From Anthoceros angustus (Eukaryota; Streptophyta; Anthocerotopsida; Anthocerotales; Anthocerotaceae): DNA of 64,000 nt. The notes beneath the pieces were generated by a model. The model worked only from the letters and a program-made list of their open reading frames with translations. It was not told where the DNA came from and made no database searches. The stretch covers positions 1,364,001 to 1,428,000 of the forward strand of contig MU008162.1 of NCBI GenBank assembly GCA_010909165.1. The letters run 5' to 3'. Shown piece by piece: positions 61,971 to 64,000 of the stretch. Position 1 is the first letter of the stretch. Every line of letters starts with the position of its first letter. Both the position numbers and the translations under genes were made by a program.

Positions 61971-64000
61971 ATCCAGGGCTGGAGCTTGGCTTCAATTCCG
62001 TCCAAGCAGATGCTGAATGCGCACTTGCCTTCCAGGCTGGTGGCGTAGTTCCTCTTCCCAGGATCATCCGGAGGCGTGTGGACGACGACCTGGCATATCC
62101 GACCGTTAATTTTGTTAGTTTGATTCATCCCCCTCATGCATGCCGATACTCCGGTTTGTGTGAATCCAATTACTGTATAAATGCTTGTGAGTAGGATTTC
62201 AACTCTTAATCATCTATTCAGACCTTGTTACTTGTAGTCACACATGTGGAGAAAGCGCACACGCCAAGTCTGGCTGGCTACATAGACTACTATGTACTTT
62301 GTGTCTCCCATATGGGACGAAGATATGTGGTGTGGAAGTGTCACACTTTTTCTACTTCTTCAGATCGGATGCCACTTCTTGCCTTGCCTTGCCTTGCCTC
62401 CAAGCAACATCCTAATTCCTGGCGTGTGCTTTGTGAAAGGCGGCACAGGCGCATACATGCCATAAAGAAGAGATCTCTATCCTTCTTCTTTGTGAACTGG
62501 TCTGATCGGCCCCACCTCCTGGCGATGTGGAATCCCCGTGTGTTCCCAGAACTGTGGCTGTGTCCGGGGAGCTTGCTTCGACTAGGAGTGTTTGACTTTC
62601 ACCTTTCAACCATTCCACCAGCCAACAGCTAGTTTCTGAGTTTGGCACTCTTCTGATCCATCTGCTGCTTGCTTCAGCAGGGCTAGGGCTAGGGCTAGGG
62701 CTAGGGCTTCAGATGAGGGGAACTGGCAAGATGTGTTTGTGGGCAATACTGATTATTTGCCCGAGTTCATGCTTAGGCTGCCTAGAGTAGTGTTGCACAA
62801 GCGTGGACGAGCTGGCATGAGATGGTCTGGCATGAATGAGATGGTCTGGTATGAGTTGAGATGGTCTGAGATGGTCCTGGCCATGAGTTGGCGAGGCTGT
62901 CCGTTACCTCCGACATATAGCACCTCCAGAGATCAGGAAGAATTCAGTACTGGCACGGCGCGGATACTGTGAAGGTCAGGATATGGACGTGATGTGTTAC
63001 AGCATAGGGTCCAGTGACCTAGCTTTCCAGTGAATGCGATGTGTGTCTGGTTTGCTGGGAGGTAACAAAACAAAGCTTGATGACATGGTCTCGTAGTTTA
63101 CCGACAGTTGTCTTGACCCTGTGTTGGCTGAAGGTTCCCAACTGTTGGGGAATTCAACCAGAAAGCCAAAGCCAGCTCAAGCCTTTCAAAAGGCCGTGTC
63201 TCGGCAGCAAAAAGTTCAACGGTTGTCTTCAACCTCTCCACCGGGTTACTGTCCCCGTGACATGACAACCCCAGAATTGTCTGAACCAATTTTCAGGATT
63301 AAAAAATGGGGCCAAGTCTGCTCTGTACGTCTGAGAGACTCTTGGAATAAGATATCCGGAGTGTCACTCTCCTAGCGCTGAACCCACCATGGTTGCAAGC
63401 TGCAAGCTCTCCATCCTTCCACCATGTGGGGCATGATACAGCGCATGCGTCTGTGCCTGTGCCTGTTAGTTAGGCAGATGTGAACGTGGAGTGGTTGCAC
63501 TCCCACTCCCCACTTCCATCACCCACGTCTTCCATCAAGTGAGCTGGTTAACAGGTCTACCTCCATCCCCACAGCAGAAGACGATGCTCTGCCGGCCCAG
63601 AAAAGGATCTTGTCCGAGCAAAACAAGCTCCATCTCCATCGGCATCTGCCCCTGCATCCATCCCATCCACTCTGCTGCAGCAGTGCAGAAGCTGCTAACC
63701 CACCTCCTCGTCACATGAGCACCAACGTACACTCCCAGTACATACCCCAGGCTTCCAGGCTTCCAGCCTCCAGTTCCCGCATCAGATGCTTCCCCGAAGC
63801 TGCCGCTCCAGAAGAGAAGCCACGATAAAGCTGCCGCGGTTCGAACCCGAGTTCATTCTGGAAAGCCACGAAATCCGCCGACAAAGATCCACTTACCCCC
63901 CCGATTTACCCTGCCATTACGTTGAGCTTACCGCGTCGTCCCAAAAGATTAGTAAAACCCGGGAGCCCTAACGCGGGATGGAGCGGGCCGCCGGGGCCGG
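61971..64000. other. Terminal 2 kb without a supported gene
   Basis: Contains the pyrophosphatase 3' UTR, a short hexamer repeat, and a run of repeated gagatggtctg phrases at about 62820-62880. Open frames are short and without domains. The last ~150 bases become very GC-rich, perhaps the start of another gene. Confidence 0.4.
62679..62708 (+). repeat. (AGGGCT)5 hexamer repeat
   Basis: Five perfect copies of AGGGCT. It resembles a telomere-like hexamer but differs from plant (TTTAGGG) and vertebrate (TTAGGG) repeats. Confidence 0.9.

Noticed and set aside
62679..62708. AGGGCT repeat as an interstitial telomere
   Set aside because: The unit differs from TTTAGGG and TTAGGG and there are only five copies.

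Overview
The window is nuclear DNA of a land plant, most likely a seedless one. Plant hallmarks are PLS-class pentatricopeptide repeat (PPR) RNA-editing proteins, a SWEETIE-type HEAT protein, a TOR-pathway S6 kinase, bulb-type (GNA-like) lectins, an F-box protein, an AAAP amino-acid transporter, and Ty1/copia and hAT elements. Introns are short (about 60-200 nt), genes are dense, and three very long PPR genes lie side by side. This fits a compact, heavily RNA-editing genome such as a Selaginella-like lycophyte, though a bryophyte is not excluded. The species assignment is inference.

Layout. 0.8-8.3 kb: intronless 40S ribosomal protein S14 (+) and an intronless 2054-codon SWEETIE/HEATR5-like gene (-). 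9.7-13.3 kb: four small secreted bulb-type lectin genes, three AT-rich and one GC-rich. 14.8-39.2 kb: a duplicated transporter + WDR11 locus. Copy A keeps an intact seven-exon transporter (14.8-17.1 kb) followed by a wrecked WDR11 (17.4-23.9 kb), which carries a microinversion and a copia element with a perfect 5-bp target-site duplication. Copy B keeps a truncated, frameshifted transporter (31.6-32.2 kb) followed by an intact 20-exon WDR11 (32.7-39.2 kb, 1392 aa in my model). Between them lie copia and hAT remnants, a 5S-rRNA-like SINE candidate and an F-box gene. 40.0-42.0 kb: six-exon S6K (-). 42.5-48.3 kb: repeat-rich DNA with large tandem repeats and an orphan repeat protein. 48.3-61.97 kb: an organelle-biogenesis neighbourhood with two head-to-head PPR genes, a third PPR gene of DYW class, OSB-type PDF-motif exons just upstream of it, an NDUFAF4-like complex I assembly factor, then a soluble inorganic pyrophosphatase. 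The last 2 kb show no gene.

Main points for a second look: the reciprocal decay of the duplicated transporter/WDR11 pair; recurrent ~18-residue insertions in the L motifs of two PPR proteins; a DYW-PPR frame with no usable ATG next to OSB PDF-motif exons (possible fusion); a probable GC-AG intron in WDR11; and a 1.25-kb tandem repeat whose copies differ mainly by small indels.

All gene models come from reading the sequence only. Exon junctions were chosen by GT/AG (one GC/AG) signals plus reading-frame continuity, and the exon sums are divisible by three for the transporter, WDR11, S6K and NDUFAF4 models.
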